A DNA stretch of 35,066 nt, taken from contig DLTS01000042.1 of assembly GCA_002501485.1 (NCBI GenBank), positions 1-35,066 of the forward strand, in the 5' to 3' direction. The stretch is from Acidimicrobiaceae bacterium UBA7830 (lineage in GTDB: Bacteria; Actinomycetota; Acidimicrobiia; Acidimicrobiales; Ilumatobacteraceae). A program made the translations under genes and the position numbers. The number at the start of each line of letters is the position of its first letter. Within the stretch, counting starts at the first letter, position 1. Below are positions 17,056 to 25,089 of the stretch, piece by piece. The notes beneath the pieces were generated by a model, which saw nothing but the letters and a program-made list of their open reading frames with translations, did not search any database and was not told the DNA's origin.

Positions 17056-17525
17056 CGACACCCAAAGTAAAAGTGCTGACGGTTAGCGACGGTGTGCATC
17101 ACGGAGTACGAGAGGATGCCGGCGGGGAAGGCGTAGCCGCTCGCTTAACGGCCGCCGGATTCGACGTCATCGAGCGTCGGGTGACCGAAGATGGCCGCGA
17201 GCCTGTTGCAGTTGCACTTTCGCAGATGAGTCAGGGCTTCGCAGGGCTGATCGCAACAACCGGAGGTACGGGTTTCGCTCCACGAGATCAAACGCCCGAG
17301 GGTACGAATGACGTCATCGAGCGTGTCGCTCCCGGATTTGCTGAAGCCATGAGGGCGATCAGCCCCTTCGGTCGCCTGTCACGAGGGGTCTGCGGCATCG
17401 TTGGCGAAACCGTGATCTGTAATCTTCCGGGCTCTCCGAAAGGTGCAATTGAGCAACTCGATGCGGTGATTGACGTCTTGCCGCATGCCTTGGCCCTTCT
17501 TGCTGATCAGCCAACCGAGCACTGA
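17052..17525 (+). CDS. moaB: MoaB/Mog family molybdenum cofactor protein
   Basis: Proteins of this fold bind molybdopterin; Mog adenylylates it and MoaB is a paralogue. The 157-residue protein has the N-terminal KVLTVSDGVHHGVREDAGG, the MPT-binding TTGGTGFAPRDQTPEGT near residues 71-87, and GRLSRGVCGIVGETVICNLP with PGSPKGAIEQLDAV near 108-140. Single-domain length fits MoaB/Mog, not MoeA. From the sequence I cannot decide between the adenylyltransferase and a MoaB-type role. It overlaps rsmB by four bases. No other molybdenum cofactor gene is in the window. Confidence 0.85.
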   Translation: MTTPKVKVLTVSDGVHHGVREDAGGEGVAARLTAAGFDVIERRVTEDGREPVAVALSQMSQGFAGLIATTGGTGFAPRDQTPEGTNDVIERVAPGFAEAMRAISPFGRLSRGVCGIVGETVICNLPGSPKGAIEQLDAVIDVLPHALALLADQPTEH

Positions 17526-17541
17526 CAGGCTGTATCGCCGT

Positions 17542-17547
17542 TAGCCT
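17542..17547 (+). promoter_or_regulatory. -10 element of hisG, leaderless type
   Basis: TAGCCT is followed by seven bases and GTG at 17555. There is no Shine-Dalgarno sequence in the 29-base gap after moaB. Confidence 0.5.
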
Positions 17548-17554
17548 TTGCGAC

Positions 17555-18427
17555 GTGTTACGTGTAGTACTCCCGAAGGGTTCGCTCGAAAAGGCGACGT
17601 TTGAATTATTTGAGGCGGCAGATCTTCAGATCGTTCGCTCGTCAAGTGTCGATTACAGAGCAACGATTGATGACCCTCGGGTCGCAGAGGTTCGTATCCT
17701 TCGGCCCCAGGAAATCCCCGTGTACGTCGCAGAGGGGCTGTTTGACATCGGGATCACCGGACGTGACTGGGTTGAAGAAACCTCAAGCACCGTCGAAAGT
17801 CTGGGCGAATTGAAGTACTCCAAGGCGACGTCGAACCCGGTGCGGGTCGTTGTGGCAGTGGCGGGAGATTCCCCGTACCAAAGTGTCGCTGATCTCCCCG
17901 ATGGAGTGCGGGTGACATCGGAATATCCAGAGATGACGAAGCGGTTCTTTGCCGAACGTGGCGTGAACGCTGATGTCCGGCTCTCATATGGGGCGAGCGA
18001 GGCGAAAGTCCCCGATATTGCTGACTGCGTCGTCGACATCACCGAGACGGGTCGAGCCCTTCGGGCTGCTGGCCTAAGGGTTATCGACACCATGCTTACG
18101 AGTTACACCGAGGCGATTGCGCATCCTGCGTCATACGCCAACCCAGAGCTTCGACATGCAATGGACCAGATCATGATCCTCCTCAACGGCACGCTCGACG
18201 CTCGTGGCAAGGTGCTGCTCAAACTCAACGTTGCTGGGGCACGCCGAGACGACGTACTTGCAATCCTGCCTGCGGCCAAGAGCCCGACGGTCAACCAGTT
18301 GGCTAACGGTGACTTCGCTATTGAAACCGTCGTACAAAAAACCGACATCAATCGCCTGATTCCAGCACTCTCCGAAGCCGGAGCAACCGACCTGGTAGAG
18401 ATCCCGATCTCGAAGATTGTGCCGTGA
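17555..18427 (+). CDS. hisG: ATP phosphoribosyltransferase, long form
   Basis: HisG condenses ATP with PRPP, the first and feedback-controlled step of histidine synthesis. The 290-residue protein is the long form. It has LRVVLPKGSLEKATFELF at the N-terminus, FDIGITGRDWVEE near residue 64, the PRPP-binding region CVVDITETGRALRAAGL near 157-173, and a C-terminal ACT-like regulatory domain (about 215-290, ending TDLVEIPISKIVP) that binds histidine, so no HisZ is needed. GTG 17555 is seven bases after a -10 element. No hisE or other his gene is adjacent. The stop overlaps the following small gene in GTGA. Confidence 0.95.
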   Translation: MLRVVLPKGSLEKATFELFEAADLQIVRSSSVDYRATIDDPRVAEVRILRPQEIPVYVAEGLFDIGITGRDWVEETSSTVESLGELKYSKATSNPVRVVVAVAGDSPYQSVADLPDGVRVTSEYPEMTKRFFAERGVNADVRLSYGASEAKVPDIADCVVDITETGRALRAAGLRVIDTMLTSYTEAIAHPASYANPELRHAMDQIMILLNGTLDARGKVLLKLNVAGARRDDVLAILPAAKSPTVNQLANGDFAIETVVQKTDINRLIPALSEAGATDLVEIPISKIVP

Positions 18428-18633
18428 CACCGCAGGCTCACGGAGTTGTCACCTCATTCGACGCCAAAATCGGTCTCGGTGAGGTTGACGTCGACGGAGT
18501 CGCCATTCCATTTCACTGCATTGCGATCGCTGACGGATCACGCAACATTGAGGTCGGAGCAGAAGTGACAGTGTCGACTACCCGACGATTCGGCAGAGTC
18601 GAGGCATCTCGCGTCAGCCGGCGGGCGGGTTAG
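18424..18633 (+). CDS. Divergent cold-shock-domain-like small protein
   Basis: A 69-residue protein with a layout like a cold-shock domain: GVVTSFDAKIGLGEVDVDG at residues 7-25 resembles the first strands, followed by IPFHCIAIADGSRNIEVGAEVTV. The RNP1 motif of true CspA proteins (KGFGFI) is replaced by KIGLGEV, with no aromatic residues at those positions, and FHC stands where RNP2 has VFVH. Nucleic acid binding is therefore an inference. GTG overlaps the hisG stop in GTGA, so it is co-translated with hisG. Confidence 0.7.
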   Translation: MTPQAHGVVTSFDAKIGLGEVDVDGVAIPFHCIAIADGSRNIEVGAEVTVSTTRRFGRVEASRVSRRAG

Positions 18634-18649
18634 CGGCGGGCGTGTTTTT

Positions 18650-18949
18650 ATGGCGTCACCTCAACCACTTGACGATCGCATTATTGACGTCATCCGGTTG
18701 TTAGAGCCCGGCGAAGTCGTTTCGTATGGCGATATTGCAGGCGACGCTGGAGCCCCGAGGGCGTCGCGGCATGTCGGAAGGGTGCTTGCACAGACCTCCG
18801 GGCTCTGCTGGTGGAGGGTTGTGAACTCTCAGGGGTGCCTTGTGCCAGGAAACGAGCGGGAGCACACACGTCTGCTTCGGGCCGAGGGCGTGAGGGTTCT
18901 CAACGGGCGCGTGGTGCGGTCACCGAAAGGGCGTTTTTCGATTCGCTGA
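18650..18949 (+). CDS. Alkyltransferase-like (ATL) protein, MGMT family
   Basis: The 99-residue protein matches the C-terminal DNA-binding domain of O6-methylguanine methyltransferases: GEVVSYGDIAGDAGAP at residues 21-36, RHVGRVLAQTSG with a helix-turn-helix arginine, and VVNSQGCL near 57. The active-site PCHRV is replaced by CWWRV (53-57), so the acceptor cysteine is a tryptophan. Such ATL proteins bind alkylated guanine, flip it out and hand it to nucleotide excision repair. ATG at 18650 is 16 bases after the preceding stop; no clear Shine-Dalgarno sequence is present. Confidence 0.85.
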   Translation: MASPQPLDDRIIDVIRLLEPGEVVSYGDIAGDAGAPRASRHVGRVLAQTSGLCWWRVVNSQGCLVPGNEREHTRLLRAEGVRVLNGRVVRSPKGRFSIR

Positions 18950-18965
18950 AGTCGCCCCGTGAGGT

Positions 18966-19313
18966 TTATTCGGCTTGCGCCTCGCTTGCCGTCATTTGTT
19001 TGACCTGAACAAATGCCATGCGGATATTGGCAAGAGCGGCTTCAAGGGTGCTGCCTTCCTCACCGAGTCTCCCTGCGAGACCTTCGATCAGGCACGCGAA
19101 GGCATCGATGGCGAGCGCTGCTGCTTCAAGGTCTGGAGGGTTCGCAGAGAGGTGGATTGCTGCCAGCTCATACAGCCCGACCGCATGGTTGGTGATGACA
19201 GTTTCAACGGGTGCTTCAGCCACCCGCGCCCGGGCCTCCTGCAGTTCGCGATCGAGTTCCGCGTAATCGTTGTCGGTTGCTGGCTCGCTGAAGTCGTCGG
19301 ATTCGTCACTCAC
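18966..19313 (-). CDS. DUF1844-like protein beside infC
   Basis: The 115-residue protein has a hydrophilic N-terminus (about 45 residues) and a helical region NHAVGLYELAAIHL, DLEAAALAIDAFACLIEGL and ALANIRMAFVQVK that follows the DUF1844 pattern (LATQALxxLG, ArqxIDxLxxL, LxxLRMxY). Homologues of unknown function lie next to infC in other actinobacteria. I chose GTG 19313 because a -10 element ends seven bases upstream and the protein then begins MSDESDDF. It is divergent from infC. No signal peptide or membrane helix is evident. Confidence 0.7.
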   Translation of the reverse strand: MSDESDDFSEPATDNDYAELDRELQEARARVAEAPVETVITNHAVGLYELAAIHLSANPPDLEAAALAIDAFACLIEGLAGRLGEEGSTLEAALANIRMAFVQVKQMTASEAQAE

Positions 19314-19320
19314 GCCCGCT

Positions 19321-19326
19321 AGCGTA
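19321..19326 (-). promoter_or_regulatory. -10 element of the DUF1844-like gene, leaderless type
   Basis: On the minus strand TACGCT is followed by seven bases (AGCGGGC) and then GTG at 19313. Confidence 0.5.
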
Positions 19327-19386
19327 GTGAATCGTTCAGTCGAGTACTGATCGAAATGACAACTGTTCGAAGTGGGGAACGCCCCC

Positions 19387-19499
19387 ACCCAGCCACGAAA
19401 AGAGTGCGTCTGGGTCATGGTGGAAGGCGAAAGCCTTTGACGTGTGGCTTCGTGCTATTTATTCGGGAGGCCATAGCCCTTGCTCAGGAGAACAACGTC
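19387..19499 (+). promoter_or_regulatory. Structured infC leader (candidate)
   Basis: The 173-base gap before infC can fold locally. ACCCAG (19387-19392) pairs with CTGGGT (19410-19415). AAGGC-GAAA-GCCTT (19424-19437) is a perfect 5-bp hairpin with a GNRA loop. GGCTTC near 19446 can pair with GAGGCC near 19467. The infC Shine-Dalgarno CAGGAG ends at 19490. Leaders of infC operons in other bacteria bind L20 or IF3; I cannot assign this one to a known class. The last hairpin is followed by only three T, so it is not a strong terminator. Confidence 0.35.
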
Positions 19500-20132
19500 A
19501 TAGCAGCGCCACGCAGCGACCAACACCGCATCAACGATCGCATTCGAGCTCGAGAGGTTCGTCTCATCGGACCTGAGGGTGACCAGCTCGGAATAAAACC
19601 AGTGCCCGAAGCACTGCGTCTTGCGAGAAGTTTCGATCTTGACCTCGTCGAAGTGGCTCCCAATGCTTCACCGCCGGTCTGCCGAGTCATGGACTACGGC
19701 AAGTTCCGATACGAAGAGGCCCAAAAGGCAAAGGAGTCACGCCGTAAAAGCGTCCAGATTTCGGTGAAGGAAGTGAAGTTTCGACCAAAAATTGGCAAAG
19801 GCGATTTCAACACCAAAGTCCGGCACCTCATCGGATTTCTTGAAGATGGACACAAAGTAAAAGTGACTCTTCAATTCCGAGGCCGTGAGATGGCTCACCC
19901 CGAACTCGGATCGAAAATCCTCGATGAAGTCCTTGAAGCGGCGGGACCGCTCGCAAGGGTCGACAACCAGGCCCGGCTCGAAGGACGATCGATGTCGATG
20001 GTGTTGTCACCGGATAAGAAAGCGGCAGAAGCCGCAAAGAAGGCCGAAGCAGCGGCGGTAGCAGCAGCTGAAGGCCCATCGAACGAGAACGAATTACCAG
20101 GAGGCGAAGATGCCGAAAATGAAGACCAGTAA
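19500..20132 (+). CDS. infC: Translation initiation factor IF-3
   Basis: IF-3 binds the 30S subunit, prevents subunit joining and checks start codons. From ATA 19500 the protein has 210 residues: an N-domain RINDRIRAREVRLIGPEGDQ, the linker with VMDYGKFRYEEAQKAKESRR, and a C-domain with GRSMSMVLSP. A tail of about 40 residues, rich in Ala and Glu, follows. I chose ATA because homologues begin just before RINDRIR, GGAG lies nine bases upstream, and infC is known for rare start codons. GTG 19452 and ATG 19356 are also in frame but have no ribosome binding site and add non-family residues. It overlaps rpmI by 23 bases. Confidence 0.92.
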   Translation: MAAPRSDQHRINDRIRAREVRLIGPEGDQLGIKPVPEALRLARSFDLDLVEVAPNASPPVCRVMDYGKFRYEEAQKAKESRRKSVQISVKEVKFRPKIGKGDFNTKVRHLIGFLEDGHKVKVTLQFRGREMAHPELGSKILDEVLEAAGPLARVDNQARLEGRSMSMVLSPDKKAAEAAKKAEAAAVAAAEGPSNENELPGGEDAENEDQ

Positions 20133-20307
20133 GACCGCCGCCAAGCGGTTTAAGAAGACCGGAACAGGAAAGCTTCGGCGCCAGCAGGCCATGCGTCAGC
20201 ACCTGTTCGAAAAGAAGCCAACAACTCGCACTCGTCGACTTGATGGCGACGTAGATGTTCATTCCTCAGACGAAAAGAACATCAAGCGTTTGCTCGCCGA
20301 GCGCTAA
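20110..20307 (+). CDS. rpmI: 50S ribosomal protein L35
   Basis: The 65-residue basic protein begins PKMKTSKTAAKRFKKTGTGK, the L35 signature, and continues RRQQAMRQHLFEKKPTTRTRR. The start has AGGAGG (20099-20104) five bases upstream, located inside the end of infC, so rpmI begins before infC ends. It is the middle gene of infC-rpmI-rplT. Confidence 0.96.
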   Translation: MPKMKTSKTAAKRFKKTGTGKLRRQQAMRQHLFEKKPTTRTRRLDGDVDVHSSDEKNIKRLLAER

Positions 20308-20349
20308 ACGCCAACCAATTTCTGTAAGAAGCGAACGAGGAGAAATCTC

Positions 20350-20703
20350 ATGGCACGTGTAAAGCGTGGAGTGGCAGCGAAGAAGCGTCACAAGAAAGTC
20401 TTGAAGCAGGCCCGCGGCTATTACGGCAATAAGAGCCGGTCATACCGTGCGGCCAATGAACAGGTCATGCGAAGCGGTCAGTATGCGTTCCGTGACCGTC
20501 GTGCAAAGAAGGGCGAGTTTCGTCGTCTTTGGATCCAGCGCATCAATGCAGCATGCCGCCAGAACGACATGTCGTACAGCCGTTTCATTGCAGGCCTGAA
20601 CGCCGCAGGAATCGAAGTCGATCGCAAGATCCTCGCCGATCTCGCGGTAACTGACGCCGCTGCGTTTTCTGCTCTTGTCGAGCAGGCAAAAGCAGCGTTA
20701 TAA
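20350..20703 (+). CDS. rplT: 50S ribosomal protein L20
   Basis: The 117-residue protein has the L20 features: ARVKRGVAAKKRHKKVLKQA and RGYYGNKSRSYRAANEQVM at the N-terminus, and FRRLWIQRINAACRQNDMSY with SRFIAGLNAAGIEVDRKILA. L20 is needed for early 50S assembly and in some bacteria represses the infC operon by binding its mRNA. The start has GAGGAG about seven bases upstream. It lies 42 bases after rpmI. Confidence 0.97.
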   Translation: MARVKRGVAAKKRHKKVLKQARGYYGNKSRSYRAANEQVMRSGQYAFRDRRAKKGEFRRLWIQRINAACRQNDMSYSRFIAGLNAAGIEVDRKILADLAVTDAAAFSALVEQAKAAL

Positions 20704-20726
20704 CCCAGTCGATCGGAGCAGGCTCG

Positions 20727-21491
20727 GTGTCATCGCAACCTGAGCCACTTTCACCAAGGAACTCTCGGGTCAAGCACCTCCGTGATATTGCGCGGAGCCG
20801 TGCGTCCCGAGAATCTGGAGGGGTTGTTCTCGTTGAGGGAGCGACTCTCATTGCCGAAGCACTCGCAGCTGGCTGGGATGTTCTCGAAGAGTTCGTCGGT
20901 CCGGGCGGTGAGCAAATAACAGCAGGGGTGTGTACGCCCCTCACCGCAGCTGCTCTTGAACGGGTGGCGACGACAACAGAACCACAACCGAATCTCGCGC
21001 TTGTTGCCCGCCGTGAATTTGAGCTCATGTCTGGCATCGGATCGGTCATGGTGCTCGACGGACTTGCCGATCCAGGAAACGTCGGCACACTTATTCGATC
21101 GACGGAAGCAGCTGGTCTTGACGCAGTGATTTGCACACCGGGAACAGCAGACGTGTTGTCTCCAAAGACGATTCGTTCGTCTGCCGGTGCGGTATTTCAT
21201 GTGCCTGTTATCGAGATGTCTCTCGATGACATCGCTGAGGCTGGCTTTCTTCTTGTGGCGACGTCATCTCATCGTGGCACGCCGTATCGGTTATTTGATT
21301 GGAGCCCAAAAATTGCGATTGTGATGGGCAATGAGGCTCATGGAGTTGATGAGGGCGGCAAGATTTCGGAGTGGGTTCAGATTCCTCAGCACGGGCGCTC
21401 TGAGAGCTTGAATGTGGCGATGGCAGGAACGTTGATTGCGTTCGCGCTTGCAGAGTCGGTCGCTGACGGCGGAGAAACGTTGGCCAGATGA
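20727..21491 (+). CDS. TrmH/SpoU family RNA 2'-O-methyltransferase
   Basis: The 254-residue protein is a SPOUT-class methyltransferase. An N-terminal substrate-binding domain (RVKHLRDIARSRASRESGG, VLVEGATLIAEAL) precedes the knotted SAM domain with motif 1 GNVGTLIRSTEAAGLDAVI near residue 118, motif 2 VMGNEAHGVDE near 200, and motif 3 IPQHGRSESLNVAMAGTLI near 222. It follows rplT in the same order as the mycobacterial gene called tsnR. The substrate is probably 23S rRNA, but the sequence does not decide it. GTG start is 23 bases after rplT. Confidence 0.88.
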   Translation: MSSQPEPLSPRNSRVKHLRDIARSRASRESGGVVLVEGATLIAEALAAGWDVLEEFVGPGGEQITAGVCTPLTAAALERVATTTEPQPNLALVARREFELMSGIGSVMVLDGLADPGNVGTLIRSTEAAGLDAVICTPGTADVLSPKTIRSSAGAVFHVPVIEMSLDDIAEAGFLLVATSSHRGTPYRLFDWSPKIAIVMGNEAHGVDEGGKISEWVQIPQHGRSESLNVAMAGTLIAFALAESVADGGETLAR

Positions 21492-21675
21492 GCCGCCATG
21501 CCTATGCTCTTAAGGTGACCTTCATCCGTCGATTTCTATGCCCCGGGCGACCCGTCCGGGGAGTGTGACATCGTCTGTTCTGGGCCTGTGGCCCCATGCG
21601 GGCAATGGGTTTCGGTAAGTCGGCTAACGACGCAACGACGTGTGGCTTGAATGAAGACGTGGAGAGGACAGTTTT
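21488..21675 (+). promoter_or_regulatory. pheS leader with two hairpins and a possible leader peptide
   Basis: The gap holds a 9-bp hairpin with one G-T pair and loop ACC (21541-21561; arms CCCCGGGCG and CGTCCGGGG) and a second hairpin GGGCC-TGT-GGCCC (21582-21594). A 26-codon reading frame (21488-21568) starts with ATG overlapping the previous stop as ATGA. It contains two Phe codons and ends just after the first hairpin. Neither hairpin has a following T run, so the region may simply separate two transcripts. There is no T-box sequence. Confidence 0.3.
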
Positions 21676-22692
21676 GTGACGAATGACATCGCAGCGGCGA
21701 TTGAAACCGCTTTGCAACGGGTGAGTGATGCAGCATCACTCGATGAGATCGATGCGGTATCCGGTGAGACGCTTGGCAAAAAGGGCGTGCTGGGTGGCTT
21801 GAAAGCCTCGCTGGCAAAGATTGCTGACATTGAGGAACGAAAAGCAGTTGGTCGCTCCTTAAACGAGGCCTTCGCGTCGGTGAGTGCTGCCATTGATGAA
21901 CGCCGACAAGAACTTATTGCCATCGAACGAGCGGCGCAGGTTGCGGGGGAGCGGCTCGACCTTACCGAGGCGATGGATGCTGCATCTCGAGGGCACCTGC
22001 ACCTTGTAACACAAGCTTGGCAAGAACTCGAAGATGTCTTCGTTGGGCTTGGTTTCACCGTTGCTGAAGGCCCGGAAGTGGAGACCGACTGGCATAACTT
22101 CGAAGCTCTCAACATGAGTGAGGGGCACCCGGCGCGGGGCGAGTTTGACACCTTGTTTATCGGCCATGATGAGCACGAAGATGCAGGCGATTCGGGATTG
22201 CTGCTTCGAACTCACACGTCTCCAGTTCAGATCCGGACGATGCTTGCATCTGAACCACCGATCTACATCGTTGCTCCCGGGCGGGTATTTCGGCGTGACA
22301 CCCCTGACGCAACACACATGCCTGTGTTTCACCAGATCGAGGGGCTTGTCGTCGATCGTGATATTTCGATGGCCGACTTGGCGGGCACGATTGAGGCATT
22401 CACCCAAGCGTTCTTCGGTAAGGGCTTCACCTCTCGTCTTCGGCCGTCATATTTCCCGTTTACTGAGCCATCGGCTGAGTTTGATATTCGTCGCCCCGAT
22501 GGCTCCTGGCTTGAACTCGGCGGTTGCGGAATGGTTCACCCCGAGGTGCTTCGAGCAGGTGGGGTTGACCCGGAAGAGTGGAGTGGCTTCGCGTTCGGTT
22601 TTGGTATCGACCGCATGGCGGTAATGCGGCATGGCATTACCGATATCCGAGACATGTACGTCAACGACATTCGCTTCATTGAGCAGTTCTGA
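21676..22692 (+). CDS. pheS: Phenylalanyl-tRNA synthetase alpha subunit
   Basis: PheS carries the catalytic core of the (alpha-beta)2 enzyme that charges tRNA-Phe. The 338-residue length is normal. An N-terminal coiled-coil tRNA-binding region (about 1-90) precedes class II motif 2 PGRVFRRDTPDATHMPVFHQ near residue 195 and motif 3 ELGGCGMVHPEVLRAGG near 277 with GFGIDRMAVMRHGI. The Phe-site signature YFPFTEPSAEFDI is near 258. GTG start has GGAGAGG eight bases upstream. pheT follows after nine bases. Confidence 0.97.
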   Translation: MTNDIAAAIETALQRVSDAASLDEIDAVSGETLGKKGVLGGLKASLAKIADIEERKAVGRSLNEAFASVSAAIDERRQELIAIERAAQVAGERLDLTEAMDAASRGHLHLVTQAWQELEDVFVGLGFTVAEGPEVETDWHNFEALNMSEGHPARGEFDTLFIGHDEHEDAGDSGLLLRTHTSPVQIRTMLASEPPIYIVAPGRVFRRDTPDATHMPVFHQIEGLVVDRDISMADLAGTIEAFTQAFFGKGFTSRLRPSYFPFTEPSAEFDIRRPDGSWLELGGCGMVHPEVLRAGGVDPEEWSGFAFGFGIDRMAVMRHGITDIRDMYVNDIRFIEQF

Positions 22693-22701
22693 GGGGTTGA
22701 G

Positions 22702-25062
22702 ATGAAGGTACTTCTTTCATGGCTTAATGAATTTGGGCCGTTTGCTGACCCGACCGATCACGAAGCTGTCGAAGCGGTCGCTGCAGATCTCACTTCGCTC
22801 GGTCTTGCTGTTGAGGAGACAATCGCTATCGGCTCCCCAGTTGAGGGGGTTATTTCGGCCCGGGTGTTGCGGGTTGAGCAACACCCAGATGCGGCGAAGG
22901 TTCGCCGGGTTTGGGTAGATGCGGGTGATGGTGACGAGCGCCATGTGTGGTGTGGTGCGTCGAATATGTCGGCTGGTGACGTTGTGCCGCTCGCAACGCT
23001 AGGGACGACGATGCCGAACGGAATGACGATTGAACGCAGAGGCATACTCGGTATTGATTCAGAAGGAATGCTCTGTTCGGCCGTCGAGTTAGGAGTCGGC
23101 GAAGATCACTCGGGGATCCTGCTGCTAGATGGTGATGCTGAGCTGGGCCTCTCCTATGCGCAGGTCTTAGGGATTGAACCGGACGTCGTCTTTGACCTTG
23201 ATCTCACTCGCAACCGTCCTGACTGCTGGTCGATCGAAGGGGTGGCTCGAGATCTTTCGGCGTGGCGTTCGCAGCCTCTGGCCGAGGTTGGTGAGGGCTC
23301 AGCGGTGAGCGGTGAAGCTCGAACGGTTCCAGTTTCGATTGCTGATCCTGCCTGTGGTCGGTTTACCGCAACGGTGGTCTCAGGGATTCGCGTGGGTGCA
23401 TCGCCCGAGTGGATGGTACGTCGACTCGAAGCGCTCGGTATGCGGGCAATCAACAACGTTGTCGACGTGAGCAACTACGTCATGCTTGAGTTAGGGCAAC
23501 CCAACCATGCCTACGATCTCTCCACCATCGGAGGAGGGTTCTCGGTTCGCATGGCGCGCGACGGAGAGACACTGACAACGCTCGATGACGTCGAACGCTC
23601 ATGCACCGTCGATGACCTTCTCATCTGTGATGGAAATGATGTGCCGGTTGGTCTTGGTGGCGTCATGGGCGGAGCAGATAGCGAGATTTCCGACTCAACG
23701 ACCGAAGTGGTTCTCGAGATTGCGTGGTTTGCACCGCTTGGAATTATGAAGACAGCCACTCGCCACGGATTGAGGTCAGAGGCCTCAGCTCGTTATGAAC
23801 GTGGGGTTGATCCGGCGCTGGCGGACCGTGCGGCTCAGCGTTTTGCTGCACTTCTTTCCCTCACGTGTCCTGACCTTGTCGTTCATGCCGGTGGGGCTGA
23901 CGAACGGTCATCGGGTATGCCCGAACTTATTCGCTCGGTTGACGTTCGTATTTCTGAGGTCAACCGAAGTCTCGGCACTGACCTCGCTGCGAGTGATCTG
24001 CCAGGGCTCCTCAACCCGATCGGGTTCACGGTTTCGGCAAACGGTGATGACGTCACGGTTGCACTGCCGTCATGGCGTCCAGACTCCACTTCTGAAATTG
24101 ACGTCATTGAAGAAATCGCTCGACATCATGGCTATGGGCGTCTCGGTCGGTCCGTGCCAAAACCAACAGGGCACGGTCACTTGACGCAAGCACAGATTCG
24201 TCGTCGCCTGCTCCGTGATGTGTTGGTCGGATTAGGCATCTCTGAGGCCATGCCGAACCCGATCGTTGCTCCTGACACCATGGCTCGGGCGGGTATCGAG
24301 GGTGAGACGTTGAGAATTCTCAATCCACTTGTTGCAGATGAGAGTGCACTGCGCTTGTCGCTGCGTCCGGGTTTGCTGACCTCGCTTGCTCACAACGAGC
24401 ATCATCGCCGAGCCGGAGTTTCTCTGTTTGAGATTGGAAAGGTGTACCCGCCGTCGGGTGAGGGTCTGCCCGATGAGCACGAAGTCTTGTGCGTGGTGCT
24501 CGCAGGTCAGGATGCATATGCCGCCGTTCTGGTCTGGCGTCAGATTTCGCAGGCGCTTGGTGTTGGGGCAATGATCGACCAGTCAACCGTTCCAGGCGGA
24601 ATGCACGGCACCCGTTCGGGTGTCCTCCGAGCTGGCAGAGACATCATTGGAGCGATTGGCGAAATCGCCCCCGAGGTACTGGAAAGCTTTGAGGTCACGG
24701 AGCGTGTAGCGGTGATCGAGGCGCGCATTGATGGGATGCTTACTGGCAAGGGCGGGTCGCGTGTCTATCGGCCAATCAGTCGGATGCCATCAAGCGACCT
24801 CGACCTTGCGTTCGTGCTGAGTGATGATGTTCCGGCTGATCGGCTTGAGCGGGCACTTCGGCAAGGGGCGTCGTCGCTCCTGGTCGACCTCAAACTCTTT
24901 GATACCTACCGCGGCCCTGGAGTGCTCGAGGGGCACCGTTCGCTCGCGTGGCGGCTTCGACTGCAAGCCAATGATCGAAATCTCACCGATGCTGACATCG
25001 CTGAGGTGAAGTCGGCCTGTGAGTCCGCCGCGAAGAAACTTGGTGCAGAGTTGCGCAGTTAG
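22702..25062 (+). CDS. pheT: Phenylalanyl-tRNA synthetase beta subunit
   Basis: The 786-residue beta chain has, in order, the EMAP-like tRNA-binding domain (SARVLRVEQHPDAAKVRRVW, about 51-70), the B3/B4 editing region (RPDCWSIEGVARDLSAWR, LGGVMGGADSEISD), the B5 domain (DVRISEVNRSLG), the core catalytic-like domain, and the C-terminal anticodon-binding FDX-ACB domain (PISRMPSSDLDLAFVLSDDV, about 690-709). This is full length. It edits mischarged Tyr-tRNA in the family. It ends 27 bases before the convergent yqgE gene, and I see no clear terminator between them. Confidence 0.97.
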   Translation: MKVLLSWLNEFGPFADPTDHEAVEAVAADLTSLGLAVEETIAIGSPVEGVISARVLRVEQHPDAAKVRRVWVDAGDGDERHVWCGASNMSAGDVVPLATLGTTMPNGMTIERRGILGIDSEGMLCSAVELGVGEDHSGILLLDGDAELGLSYAQVLGIEPDVVFDLDLTRNRPDCWSIEGVARDLSAWRSQPLAEVGEGSAVSGEARTVPVSIADPACGRFTATVVSGIRVGASPEWMVRRLEALGMRAINNVVDVSNYVMLELGQPNHAYDLSTIGGGFSVRMARDGETLTTLDDVERSCTVDDLLICDGNDVPVGLGGVMGGADSEISDSTTEVVLEIAWFAPLGIMKTATRHGLRSEASARYERGVDPALADRAAQRFAALLSLTCPDLVVHAGGADERSSGMPELIRSVDVRISEVNRSLGTDLAASDLPGLLNPIGFTVSANGDDVTVALPSWRPDSTSEIDVIEEIARHHGYGRLGRSVPKPTGHGHLTQAQIRRRLLRDVLVGLGISEAMPNPIVAPDTMARAGIEGETLRILNPLVADESALRLSLRPGLLTSLAHNEHHRRAGVSLFEIGKVYPPSGEGLPDEHEVLCVVLAGQDAYAAVLVWRQISQALGVGAMIDQSTVPGGMHGTRSGVLRAGRDIIGAIGEIAPEVLESFEVTERVAVIEARIDGMLTGKGGSRVYRPISRMPSSDLDLAFVLSDDVPADRLERALRQGASSLLVDLKLFDTYRGPGVLEGHRSLAWRLRLQANDRNLTDADIAEVKSACESAAKKLGAELRS

Positions 25063-25089
25063 TTCACATGGTCAGCGTCGTGGTGACCT

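Noticed and set aside
19356..19499. N-terminal extension of infC from ATG 19356
   Set aside because: The extra residues do not resemble IF-3, the ATG has no ribosome binding site, and GGAG sits properly before ATA 19500.
21492..21675. T-box riboswitch before pheS
   Set aside because: I could not find the conserved T-box sequence (GGGUGGNACCGCG type) or a terminator with a T run.
25063..25089. Terminator between convergent pheT and yqgE
   Set aside because: The 27 bases hold no convincing hairpin or T run on either strand.
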